38,761 nt of DNA from Gemmatimonadota bacterium (lineage in GTDB: Bacteria; Latescibacterota; UBA2968): assembly GCA_002714465.1 (NCBI GenBank), contig PAXL01000013.1, positions 2,415 to 41,175 of the forward strand. The letters are read 5' to 3'. Positions 1-6,090 of this stretch are shown piece after piece. Below the pieces are notes generated by a model, which saw only the letters and a program-made list of their open reading frames with translations, had not been told where the DNA came from and did not search any database. Position 1 is the first letter of the stretch. Every line of letters begins with the position of its first letter. The position numbers and the translations under genes are program-made.

Positions 1-240
1 AGCCTGACGATCCACCGTGGACGCCCAAACCAAACGGGTGACCGGATCCGTCTAGCCACAAGTGCCCGCTACCAATCAGTCAATGACCAGGTCGACGGTG
101 CGGCCCTTGGCGTTCACTTGGGATGCGGGACTTGGGAGGACATCTACAGTGACTGGCCGGATGATGATGCGCTTAAGTTCTACTGGAAGGGCCTAGACCT
201 GGATCTTCAGCCACCCTTCCACAGCCGCAAGAAGGACTGA
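1..240 (+). CDS. phytanoyl-CoA dioxygenase (PhyH) family protein, C-terminal end only
   Basis: Frame 1 is open from the window edge to the TGA at 238-240, giving 79 residues. The peptide begins SLTIHRGRPNQTGDR and continues with IRLATSARYQ. A His followed about ten residues later by Arg and then an RYQ-type segment is how the PhyH fold ends: in that family the His is the distal Fe(II) ligand and the Arg binds 2-oxoglutarate. Such enzymes hydroxylate small substrates using O2 and 2-oxoglutarate. The tail WPDDDALKFYWKGLDL is also PhyH-like. The 5' part lies outside the window, so the proximal HxD motif and the substrate class cannot be judged. Confidence 0.7.
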   Translation, partial: SLTIHRGRPNQTGDRIRLATSARYQSVNDQVDGAALGVHLGCGTWEDIYSDWPDDDALKFYWKGLDLDLQPPFHSRKKD

Positions 241-389
241 CGTCAGAGTCCACCCGGCACACAGGAAACCGGATCAGCATCCCTATGCCCACATCCAAGA
301 GATCGAAGGGCGTGACGGTGAAGACCACTGCCTGGTCAACGGGAGGACCGTAAACGCTGCCGGCACGACACTTACTGAGGAGCTAAGGA

Positions 390-557
390 ATACCAGAAGA
401 GAACTCGCCCATATCTCTTATGACCAAGCGTCTGAACTTGTTTCTTGACGAGAACCTATCTTCTCGTTTGAAAGAGGCCGCCTAGAAGACTCGCGTCAGC
501 ATGAGAGAATTTATACGCTAGGTGATACAGAAGAAACTTGGGGAAGCTAAGGGTTAG
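390..557 (+). pseudogene. decayed ribbon-helix-helix gene
   Basis: The frame is collinear with the intact RHH gene at 3450-3617 and has exactly the same length (168 nt), so there is no frameshift. The start codon is ATA instead of ATG. Two in-frame TAG codons replace the Trp and Gln codons of the intact copy (WTTSVSM becomes stop-KTRVSM; IRQAL becomes IR-stop-VI). Flanking residues such as TKRLNLFLDEN and SMREFIR are still legible. The Shine-Dalgarno region GAGGAGCTAAGGA is kept. Loss by point mutation only indicates fairly recent decay of a duplicated copy. Confidence 0.8.
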
Positions 558-612
558 CCCTTGCAGGCGGCTTCTAGCAGAAAAAAGGCGGTCAGGCAGT
601 CGCTCAAGCTAC

Positions 613-630
613 GTGACCTTTCGGGGTCAC
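613..630 (+). terminator. hairpin at end of repeat copy 1
   Basis: GTGACC and GGTCAC form a 6-bp stem around TTTCGG. The same position in copy 2 has a longer 7-8 bp stem. No T-run follows, so its role as a terminator is uncertain; it may be the structured end of the repeat. Confidence 0.4.
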
Positions 631-990
631 CAACGTGAGGGCGACAGGGCGGGAGGCATTTCTACTGGCTTCCCGCATACCTGAACACTCCGCAATCAGC
701 TGGGCTGTCCGTCCGCTGGATGCGCGCGGAGTCAGGACCTGATGGCGGTGTTTCCGCCTTTCGCTGGGAAGTCGGCGGTAAATGCCGCTTCTACGATCCA
801 CCGGATCCGCCGATCCCACCTGACGACCTGATGAGTTACGAATTTGTGGAGTAACCCCTCCTGCGATGGCCGAGCCGTCGCTTTCCTTCCTGTTGTATAA
901 ACCCCATCCAGGTATGATCTTATGCGTCGCTCCCCTTGCGGATGAACAACTCCCCCAGGCGATTAAACAGAAGGGAATCCAGGTCTCCCC

Positions 991-2058
991 ATGCGAATCG
1001 AAACAGACATCAAGCTCGATTTCAAGGACGTGCTGATCCGACCCAAGCGATCCACGCTCCCCAGCCGAAAAAACGTCGACATCAGTCGTGAGTTCGACTT
1101 TCGCTGGAGCAAGAAGCGATTCTTCGGCGTGCCCATTGTCGCGGCCAACATGGACGGCGTCGGCACGATGGAAATGGCAGAAGCTTTCGTGGAAGAGGGA
1201 CATGGACTGACCGTCGCACTGCACAAGCACTACGCCCCCGAAGCTCAGATCGACTTCCTCCGGAAGCACGGGGGATCGCCGGTCTGGTACAGCATCGGAA
1301 TCGCCGATGAAGACGTGCGCAAGCTCGACGCAGTCCTGGACAGCCCCTTGCAGAAGGAGGGCACGGGAATCGACAAGCTGTGCATCGACGTGGCCAACGG
1401 TTACAGCGAGCAGTTTGTGGAGTTTGTGAAGCGCACCCGCGACCGGGTTCCGGAGATGACGATCATGGCCGGGAATGTGGTCACAGGAGAGATGGTGGAA
1501 GAACTGATACTCGCCGGTGCAGACGTGGTCAAGGTCGGGATCGGACCTGGCAGCGTCTGCACCACGCGCAAGATGACTGGTGTCGGCTATCCGCAGCTCT
1601 CAGCCATCATCGAATGCGCCGATGCCGCGCACGGCCTGGGCGGGCTGGTCTGCTCCGACGGAGGATGCGTCGTACCAGGCGACCTGGCCAAGGCATTCGG
1701 TGCGGGTGCCGACTTCGTGATGCTCGGCGGAATGCTGGCTGGCCACGATCAGGGCGGCGGGCAGGTGATCGAGGAAGACGGTGAGCGGTTCGTACAGTTC
1801 TACGGGATGAGCAGTGCGACGGCGATGGACAAGCACGCGGGCGGTGTCGCGGAGTATCGTGCGAGCGAAGGTAAGACGGTCCCCGTCCCCTACCGGGGAG
1901 ACGTCACTGGAACCGTAAGGGAAATCCTGGGCGGAATCCGGTCTGCCTGCACTTACATCGGCGCGCGCCGTCTGAAGGAACTATCCAAGCGGACGACATT
2001 CGTTCGCGTGACAGAGCAGCTCAACAACGTGTTCGGCAAGGATCGAACGTCTGCTTGA
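991..2058 (+). CDS. guaC: GMP reductase
   Basis: The 355-aa protein converts GMP to IMP using NADPH with release of ammonia, in cytoplasmic purine salvage. Length matches the family (about 347 in E. coli). The IMPDH/GMPR active-site loop [11 protein letters not shown] is present with the catalytic Cys at residue 190. Other hallmarks are [23 protein letters not shown], and YGMSSATAM with a C-terminal flap around VPVPYRGDV. No CBS domains are inserted, which argues for GMP reductase over IMP dehydrogenase. The start at 991 gives the typical [16 protein letters not shown]-terminus; its Shine-Dalgarno site (AAGGGA near 971) is rather distant. The gene ends directly against the stop codon of the opposite-strand phosphoribosyltransferase with no gap and no terminator. 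The neighbouring PRT genes support a purine-recycling role. Confidence 0.93.
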   Translation: MRIETDIKLDFKDVLIRPKRSTLPSRKNVDISREFDFRWSKKRFFGVPIVAANMDGVGTMEMAEAFVEEGHGLTVALHKHYAPEAQIDFLRKHGGSPVWYSIGIADEDVRKLDAVLDSPLQKEGTGIDKLCIDVANGYSEQFVEFVKRTRDRVPEMTIMAGNVVTGEMVEELILAGADVVKVGIGPGSVCTTRKMTGVGYPQLSAIIECADAAHGLGGLVCSDGGCVVPGDLAKAFGAGADFVMLGGMLAGHDQGGGQVIEEDGERFVQFYGMSSATAMDKHAGGVAEYRASEGKTVPVPYRGDVTGTVREILGGIRSACTYIGARRLKELSKRTTFVRVTEQLNNVFGKDRTSA

Positions 2059-2643
2059 TCACTGGTCGGTGAGATTGCCCAACCGGTCGATGATCGCCGC
2101 CAGTTCCGGCTTGTTTGCCCGAAGCTCGTCCAGCGACAATCCGGTCAACTCGTATGGCAGAACCAGCCAATCCTGCGTCTCGTGAACGTAATAGTCAGGC
2201 TCCCTCCGCGTGCTTTCCGAGGGTCGATACCAGACCGTAGCGATACGGATCTCTCTCGGTAGGTTCCGTCGCGTCTTCAGAGCGAGCTCGTCGATTACGG
2301 CCTGCGCGCTGGCCCCAGTGCTATAAACATCGTCGACGATCAGCAGAGCATGCTCGGCACACAGATGCTCGAGCAGATACTGCAATCCGTACACACGAAT
2401 GCCATCTGTTTTGTCGATCATCTCGGCATAGCTGTCGAGCCCGCTGTAAGAGGTGCGAATAGCGATGTGATCGGTCGGAGCCCCGAAGTGATCGAGGCCT
2501 TCCTGCACGGCGATCCCGACTGCGCTACCACCGCGCCACAGGCCGACGAGGAAATCCGGCCGAAATCCGGACTCGTGGACCTGAGCAGCGAGCCGAAACG
2601 AATCGAGCAACAGATCGTTAGCGGCGATGTAGGTTCGGTTCAT
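2059..2643 (-). CDS. phosphoribosyltransferase, hypoxanthine/guanine PRT-like (paralog A)
   Basis: This 194-aa type I PRT carries the PRPP-binding signature LLIVDDVYSTGAS, with D104/D105 and T109-G110, preceded by an N-terminal FLVGLWRGG segment that resembles the PPi-binding loop. These enzymes transfer ribose 5-phosphate from PRPP to a base, here probably a purine given guaC next door; the exact base cannot be read. It is tail-to-tail with guaC (stop codons adjacent) and head-to-head with paralog B at 2834. Both share the block DHIAIRTS, a DYY(V/L)HET segment and a C-terminal PEL(A/V)AI(I/V)D. The ATG at 2643 has GGAG about 7 nt upstream. Confidence 0.82.
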   Translation of the reverse strand: MNRTYIAANDLLLDSFRLAAQVHESGFRPDFLVGLWRGGSAVGIAVQEGLDHFGAPTDHIAIRTSYSGLDSYAEMIDKTDGIRVYGLQYLLEHLCAEHALLIVDDVYSTGASAQAVIDELALKTRRNLPREIRIATVWYRPSESTRREPDYYVHETQDWLVLPYELTGLSLDELRANKPELAAIIDRLGNLTDQ

Positions 2644-2773
2644 TGAGTACTCCGGTTGCGTCTGGGCACACGTCGTGCGACCAATCTATCAAGAATCACG
2701 TCATACCGTGAGTCTGTGTCGTCCCCAGCCCACAATCACTGAGCTTAGGCTCCGGACTGGCTGATCCCGGAGT

Positions 2774-2810
2774 TGTGGTTCTCTCTGTGTCCTCGGCGTC
2801 CTCTGCGGTA
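2774..2810 (-). repeat. CAGAGGACA-type short repeat
   Basis: Read on the minus strand this is a run of imperfect 9-mers, CAGAGGACG / CCGAGGACA / CAGAGAGAA, followed by CCACAAC. Related strings occur at 6003-6028, 18608-18630 and 28812-28833, always between genes. It lies in the divergent promoter region of the two PRT genes. Confidence 0.5.
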
Positions 2811-2833
2811 AGTTTCTTCCGGTGTAGAACGTT

Positions 2834-3409
2834 ATGGAAAAAGTCATCCTCACAGCCCAACAGCTTCTCGAAGACTCGTTTCGTCTCGGCCTCGACATCC
2901 TCGAGAGCGCCTTCAAGCCCACGATGATCGTCGCAATCTGGCGCGGCGGAACCCCGGTCGGAATGGCGGTCCAGGAGATCCTTTCCTACAGCGGCGTGGA
3001 CGCCGACCACATCGCCATTCGGACGTCCTCCTACAAAGGCCTAGATCAGCGGGGCCAGGTCGCCGTCCACGGCCTCAACTACATCATCGAGAAAGTCTGT
3101 CCAGATGACCGTCTCCTCTTTGTCGACGACGTTTTCGACACGGGCAACACGTTCGCCGCGGTACTCGACGAACTTCGACAGCGTGCACGCGCCAACACCC
3201 CTAACGACATCCGCATCGCCGCGCCCTGGTTCAAGCCGACTCGGAACGAGACCGATCTCGTCCCTGATTACTACTTACACGAAACGGCGGAGTGGCTGGT
3301 CTTCCCTCACGAACTCGATGCCTTGACTCCGGAAGAGTTGCGTGAATCACGACCAGAACTGGTGGCGATTGTTGATGCGGCTAAGGGCAACACCAGCCAC
3401 CGCCCTTGA
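2834..3409 (+). CDS. phosphoribosyltransferase, hypoxanthine/guanine PRT-like (paralog B)
   Basis: This 191-aa type I PRT is clearly paralogous to the divergent gene at 2059-2643. PRPP loop is LLFVDDVFDTGNT with D98/D99 and T103-G104, and the IWRGGTPVGMAVQE segment matches the paralog closely. Compared with paralog A it lacks a few residues between the shared DHIAIRTS block and the next helix, in the part of the fold that contributes to substrate specificity. The start at 2834 gives an N-terminus matching paralog A (MEKVILTAQQLLEDSFRL), although no good Shine-Dalgarno site is visible. The intact RHH repeat copy begins 16 bp after the stop. Confidence 0.82.
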   Translation: MEKVILTAQQLLEDSFRLGLDILESAFKPTMIVAIWRGGTPVGMAVQEILSYSGVDADHIAIRTSSYKGLDQRGQVAVHGLNYIIEKVCPDDRLLFVDDVFDTGNTFAAVLDELRQRARANTPNDIRIAAPWFKPTRNETDLVPDYYLHETAEWLVFPHELDALTPEELRESRPELVAIVDAAKGNTSHRP

Positions 3410-3449
3410 CTCTAGCCTACTTCCGCGACACTTACTGAGGAGTTAAGGA

Positions 3450-3617
3450 ATGCCAGAAGAGAAGCCGACCACGCCGCTTATGACCAAGCGCGTGAACTTG
3501 TTCCTTGACGAGAATCTGTATTCTCGTTTGAATGAAGTCGCCTGGACGACTAGCGTCAGCATGAGCGAGTTCATACGCCAGGCATTGAGAGAAAAGTTGT
3601 GGGAGTCTGAGGGTTAG
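3450..3617 (+). CDS. small ribbon-helix-helix (CopG/Arc-type) protein
   Basis: A 55-aa frame starts at ATG 3450, 4 nt after AAGGA within GAGGAGTTAAGGA. The pattern is that of an RHH DNA-binding protein: a short basic beta-strand (TKRVNLFLDENL), helix 1 (YSRLNEVAWTTSV), then the typical S-(M)-SEFIRQAL helix 2. RHH dimers insert the strand in the DNA major groove and often repress their own operon or act as antitoxins. No toxin-like gene adjoins it, so an orphan regulator is more likely. A decayed duplicate lies at 390-557. Confidence in coding is raised because the fold is coherent while the other copy has acquired stops. Confidence 0.75.
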   Translation: MPEEKPTTPLMTKRVNLFLDENLYSRLNEVAWTTSVSMSEFIRQALREKLWESEG

Positions 3618-3673
3618 CCTTTTCGGGCAGCTTCCAGGAGGAACAGGGCTGTCAAGATGTCGCCCTGACGTGC

Positions 3674-3691
3674 GTGACCCCTCGGGGTCAC
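3674..3691 (+). terminator. perfect GTGACCC/GGGTCAC hairpin after RHH gene
   Basis: GTGACCC and GGGTCAC pair around CTCG to form a 7-bp stem with a tetraloop. It stands 57 nt after the RHH stop and marks the end of the repeat. No U-tract follows, so termination is unproven. Confidence 0.45.
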
Positions 3692-3792
3692 CAAATTTCC
3701 TCCTGTCGCGTTGGATCTCCTGCGAAAGTGTCCACCCCTCCAAACATTTCGGTATTCAGCCGGTTATAAGCAAAACATTAGGAGTACTGGTT

Positions 3793-4689
3793 ATGACTCG
3801 CCTAATTGCTATGCTGATCCTTGCGGCGAACGTGATGGCTCAGGAAGTGAACTTTTCTGTGACGGATCTGGACGGGAAGACCGCCGAGCATGAGTTCGTG
3901 TTCTCGACTTACCTGACGAGTGATCGTGGTGAGCAGCTTGCCTATCCGGGCGGTGAGATCGATATAGAGATCCAGGGCACCTGGCGATCCCACCAGACAC
4001 GCACGAAAAGTGACAGCGGTGGCGTGGTCGCCAATGCCGTGATCAAGGATGGTGAAAGTTGGGCCAAGATGGCTGGAAGCAAGCTGACGTTCGAGCAGTA
4101 TCCGTTTACGATTGAGCAGCTGAATGACAAGAGTTACAGCTGGAAGCTCGATCACGCAAAGGGCGGACACGAGATCGAGGCGGACTTCAGGCCTTGGAGG
4201 ATCAAGGAACGGACAGATATCGTTAACGACATGGTAATGATATGGCAGCCGGCGCTTCTCCCGCCGTTGCCGGAGGGACCGGTAAATGTCGGAGACACTT
4301 GGACTGGAGAGTCGACAGTCGAGCTTCCATTCTACAAGCTTGGAGCGAGGAAGAAGAAGTTCAGGTTCGACTACAAGTCCACGCTTACGCTCAAGTCCGT
4401 GAAGGAGAAGAAGGGGAGCAAGATTGCTCAGATTGAGGAGAAACGCGAGATAACGGCCTACTACGGCTGGATCGAAACGGTGAATTTCTCCGTACTTCTA
4501 GTTGAAGGTACCGGATCCGGGCTCGCCAATTGGGAGATCGACGCGACGCGTGGGCTGGTAAACAAGGCCGACTATATCATGACCGTGAACCGACCAATCC
4601 TGCAGCGCTACGGGCACTCGCACGCCGTGCCTGACGCGAACTCGAACCTGAATCTGCTGTGCCAGATTAAACTCAAGAAACTCAAGTAG
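3793..4689 (+). CDS. secreted protein of unknown function
   Basis: The frame is open from 3670, but ATG 3793 has TAGGAG 8 nt upstream and gives a clean signal peptide, MTRLIAMLILAANVMA, cut before QEV. The mature protein (about 282 aa) is rich in beta-strand pattern and charged residues. It holds the segment LPEGPVNVGDTWTGES, a P.G.V.VGD.W motif seen in several families of exported beta-rich proteins of unknown role (for example DUF6263-like). It has no lipobox and no later membrane segment, so a periplasmic or surface location is expected. I do not recognise a catalytic motif. A strong hairpin/U-tract lies about 100 bp downstream. Confidence 0.8.
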   Translation: MTRLIAMLILAANVMAQEVNFSVTDLDGKTAEHEFVFSTYLTSDRGEQLAYPGGEIDIEIQGTWRSHQTRTKSDSGGVVANAVIKDGESWAKMAGSKLTFEQYPFTIEQLNDKSYSWKLDHAKGGHEIEADFRPWRIKERTDIVNDMVMIWQPALLPPLPEGPVNVGDTWTGESTVELPFYKLGARKKKFRFDYKSTLTLKSVKEKKGSKIAQIEEKREITAYYGWIETVNFSVLLVEGTGSGLANWEIDATRGLVNKADYIMTVNRPILQRYGHSHAVPDANSNLNLLCQIKLKKLK

Positions 4690-4731
4690 TAAGCTGAGGT
4701 TTTGCCGCGCCGATTCGTGCCGAATTCGCTG

Positions 4732-4760
4732 TTGACTCTGCATTTATTGCCGCGTATATT
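4732..4760 (+). promoter_or_regulatory. sigma70-type promoter of putative small RNA
   Basis: TTGACT (4732-4737), a 17-nt spacer and TATATT (4755-4760) match the consensus closely. The predicted start is near 4767. The first hairpin/U-tract ends at 4839, so the primary transcript would be only about 70 nt. Confidence 0.6.
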
Positions 4761-4786
4761 TTTTGGGGCTATGGGATGGCCCAATT

Positions 4787-4839
4787 GGGATCCTCGGGCA
4801 TACTAGGGGTGGGATGGCTGAGGATCCCGCTTCTTTTTT
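4787..4839 (+). terminator. intrinsic terminator, 9-bp stem and U-tract
   Basis: GGGATCCTC (4787-4795) pairs perfectly with GAGGATCCC (4820-4828), followed by GCTTC and six T's (4834-4839). The loop is long (24 nt). Confidence 0.65.
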
Positions 4840-4863
4840 ATCTACGGAACCTGACTATCGATG

Positions 4864-4899
4864 GGGCGTCTACCTGATTGAGTAGACGCCCTTTCCTTT
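4864..4899 (+). terminator. intrinsic terminator, 10-bp stem
   Basis: GGGCGTCTAC (4864-4873) and GTAGACGCCC (4882-4891) pair perfectly around an 8-nt loop and are followed by TTTCCTTT. Confidence 0.7.
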
Positions 4900-4965
4900 G
4901 TGAGATGCTGTCGGACATCCCTCCCGCCCGCAGCGGACTGCTAGGGGAGGGCGTTCTCTTGGCCA

Positions 4966-4991
4966 CAACTTAACCAATTTCAGTTAAGTTG
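4966..4991. promoter_or_regulatory. inverted repeat, likely operator
   Basis: CAACTTAAC (4966-4974) and GTTAAGTTG (4983-4991) are perfect 9-bp arms separated by 8 bp. The site ends 11 bp before the -35 box at 5003, a normal place for a repressor or activator. Its AT-rich sequence and lack of a following U-tract argue against a terminator. Confidence 0.45.
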
Positions 4992-5002
4992 AAAATTTTA
5001 GC

Positions 5003-5031
5003 TTGACAGGTATACAGATGAGTAGTATCTT
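5003..5031 (+). promoter_or_regulatory. sigma70-type promoter of the 5074 gene
   Basis: TTGACA (5003-5008), a 17-nt spacer and TATCTT (5026-5031). The predicted start is near 5038, giving a leader of about 36 nt that contains the AGGAGG Shine-Dalgarno site. Confidence 0.55.
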
Positions 5032-5073
5032 TTTGAGCAGGTAATTAAAGGAATATCTCAGGAGGCAATCCCC

Positions 5074-5373
5074 ATGGCAGAGACGATGGTTGTAGACGCA
5101 GCGAACAACACGATTGATATCGAAAGCTTGAGCGAAGAGTTCGGTGAGGTGGTCGAGCGAATCCAGCACGAGGCATCCGGCGCCATGAGCTTTTTAAGCG
5201 ATGCGGATTGGTCCCGGATCGATCGTGCCGAGAGGGTTGTTGACGAATGCGCTGAGGATCTTCGGCAGGGCCGAGGAGATCGGACAATCTGGTTGCTAGC
5301 GCTTGAGATGTACGAGCGAGCCTGGTCAGAGTCACTGGGGAGGAAGGAGCACGCCCACAGTTTGGCTGCATAG
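5074..5373 (+). CDS. hypothetical protein, 99 aa
   Basis: ATG 5074 is preceded by AGGAGG at a 9-nt spacing and by its own promoter, so expression is well supported. The product is acidic and mostly helical by composition (SEEFGEVVERIQHEA; AERVVDECAEDLRQGRGD; LALEMYERAWSESLG), with no signal peptide, membrane segment or metal motif. I recognise no family. It stands alone between a dyad-controlled promoter and a long hairpin (5481-5516), so it is a monocistronic, probably regulated gene. Confidence 0.65.
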   Translation: MAETMVVDAANNTIDIESLSEEFGEVVERIQHEASGAMSFLSDADWSRIDRAERVVDECAEDLRQGRGDRTIWLLALEMYERAWSESLGRKEHAHSLAA

Positions 5374-5480
5374 TAGCTAAATAAACGCGACCGTCGGTAA
5401 GACAAGAGGGCAGTGTTTCCCTTCGTCACAAATGGGGAGAGGGTGAAGGGAGATAGGGCCTGAGGGGGACTGGCGGTAGC

Positions 5481-5516
5481 TAAGGGTGGATGTCCGCCGG
5501 CGGGCATCCACCCTTA
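5481..5516 (+). terminator. long GC-rich hairpin after the 5074 gene
   Basis: TAAGGGTGGATG (5481-5492) pairs with CATCCACCCTTA (5505-5516), and the centre CCGCC/GGCGG continues the stem, giving about 15 bp or more. Only a short AT stretch follows. It may end transcription in both directions. Confidence 0.5.
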
Positions 5517-5598
5517 ATCATATTGAGGCGTCACGCCGAGCAGGTCGTGAAACTGTAGCACGGTAGCGACTAACAATGATTAACAAAGGAGGCTCACG

Positions 5599-5820
5599 AT
5601 GCCTAAAGCAGAACGAATCCCCGTTAGCCAGGCAATGAAGGAGAAGGATGTCACAAAGAGTTGCGTTCACCAAGCAATTAAATACAGTAATCTTAACGCT
5701 GAAGAGTTTGGCAGGATAACAGCCGTCCTTGTTGACTCGGCCTACGAGACTTGGACGCCCGACCGCGCTCGACAGAAGTCTGCACACAAACGGTGGAGCA
5801 GGAAGGAGGAGAAGAAGTAA
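5599..5820 (+). CDS. hypothetical small basic protein, 73 aa
   Basis: ATG 5599 has AAGGAGG at an 8-nt spacing. The product is Lys/Arg-rich, especially at the C-terminus (RARQKSAHKRWSRKEEKK), and could bind nucleic acid, but I recognise no domain. Its TAA (5818-5820) shares a base with the ATG of the next gene, indicating translational coupling. The pair ends at a strong terminator (6031-6068), so it forms a self-contained two-gene unit. Confidence 0.6.
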   Translation: MPKAERIPVSQAMKEKDVTKSCVHQAIKYSNLNAEEFGRITAVLVDSAYETWTPDRARQKSAHKRWSRKEEKK

Positions 5821-6002
5821 TGGATACGATGAAACCGCCAGCTGCCTGGACGGTCGTTAATCGTCCGGCCCAAGCTTCCGATCCGGCCCTCTGGTATCCG
5901 GCAATCAGCATAGAACATCTAGACAAAGACCAGGCGCAGAAGGTGCTCGATGTCCTCACCCAAGTCGATCTAGCGAACAGCTACAAGCTCGAAGAAATCT
6001 AA
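5820..6002 (+). CDS. hypothetical small protein, 60 aa
   Basis: The frame extends upstream to 5751, but ATG 5820 overlaps the previous stop (TAATG) and follows AGGAGGAGAAG, so 5820 is the likely start. The 60-aa product has a Pro/Trp-rich first half (MKPPAAWTVVNRP) and an amphipathic C-terminal helix (KDQAQKVLDVLTQVDLANS). It is acidic towards the end while its partner at 5599 is basic, so the two might interact. No family is recognised. Confidence 0.55.
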   Translation: MDTMKPPAAWTVVNRPAQASDPALWYPAISIEHLDKDQAQKVLDVLTQVDLANSYKLEEI

Positions 6003-6028
6003 GCCACACAGAGCCTCATAGAGGACAC
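6003..6028 (+). repeat. CAGAGGACA-type short repeat
   Basis: The segment GCCACACAGAGCC followed by TCATAGAGGACAC resembles the strings at 2774-2810 (minus), 18608-18630 and 28812-28833. Confidence 0.4.
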
Positions 6029-6075
6029 AAAAGGCCTGCGCCACGTTGTATATGGCGCAGGCCTTTTTCGTGTCC
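6023..6075 (+). terminator. strong bidirectional terminator
   Basis: AAGGCCTGCGCCA (6031-6043) pairs perfectly with TGGCGCAGGCCTT (6053-6065), with T's at 6064-6068. An outer stem GGACAC (6023-6028) / GTGTCC (6070-6075) flanks it. It separates the plus-strand small genes from the minus-strand enzyme at 6091. Confidence 0.85.
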
Positions 6076-6090
6076 AATCATTTAGGTCCG

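Larger units (their letters stand above)
366..632 (+). repeat. dispersed repeat, copy 1 (decayed RHH cassette)
   Basis: This ~267-bp segment aligns almost without gaps to 3426-3693. Both begin CGACACTTACTGAGGAG, include a 168-nt RHH reading frame, and end in the hairpin GTGACC...GGTCAC followed by CAA. The two copies are direct repeats about 3.06 kb apart and bracket guaC and the two phosphoribosyltransferases. No transposase or target-site duplication is visible. Confidence 0.8.
241..990. other. 750-bp stretch without an intact gene
   Basis: Between the dioxygenase stop and guaC I see only a decayed RHH gene (390-557), a short hairpin (613-630) and the guaC leader. Frame 3 stays open from 639 to 854 and would end in PPDDLMSYEFVE. 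It has no convincing start or Shine-Dalgarno site and matches no family I know, so it may be a gene remnant. A long antisense frame at 604-1269 runs into guaC and is a shadow. Confidence 0.5.
3426..3693 (+). repeat. dispersed repeat, copy 2 (intact RHH cassette)
   Basis: Second copy of the ~270-bp unit seen at 366-632, in direct orientation. It holds an open 55-codon gene and ends in the perfect hairpin at 3674-3691. Identity with copy 1 continues through the gene and the 60 bp after it, so the mobile or duplicated unit is larger than the gene alone. Confidence 0.8.
4767..4899 (+). ncRNA. candidate small structured RNA
   Basis: A strong promoter is followed within 70 nt by an intrinsic terminator and within 130 nt by another, and no open frame with a Shine-Dalgarno site lies between. 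The 5' part can form a small stem (GGGC 4766-4769 with GCCC 4779-4782), and CCCAATTGGG at 4780-4789 overlaps the 5' arm of the first terminator, so alternative folding is possible. I match it to no known RNA family. The first hairpin could also simply end the 3793-4689 transcript. Confidence 0.4.
4690..5073. other. 384-bp regulatory region: two promoters, three hairpins, one dyad
   Basis: No protein gene fits here. In order it holds a sigma70-like promoter (4732-4760), a terminator-type hairpin (4787-4839), a second (4864-4899), a GC-rich third stem (CCCTCCC 4919-4925 with GGGAGGG 4945-4951), a 9-bp-arm inverted repeat (4966-4991) and a second promoter (5003-5031) leading to the gene at 5074. 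Confidence 0.6.

Noticed and set aside
639..854. Open plus-strand frame ending in PPDDLMSYEFVE
   Set aside because: No start codon with a ribosome site and no family recognised; kept only as a possible remnant.
604..1269. 221-aa minus-strand frame
   Set aside because: It runs antisense through the start of guaC and across the repeat hairpin; composition is low-complexity and guaC is certain.
3450..3617. Toxin-antitoxin module at the RHH gene
   Set aside because: No toxin-like frame lies next to either RHH copy, so an antitoxin role is unsupported.
366..3693. Composite transposon bounded by the RHH repeats
   Set aside because: No transposase, terminal inverted repeats or target duplication are visible; the bracketed genes are ordinary salvage genes.
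5401..5475. G-rich segment resembling common CCCTCTCCCC-type genomic repeats
   Set aside because: Only one copy in this window and no clear unit; not called.
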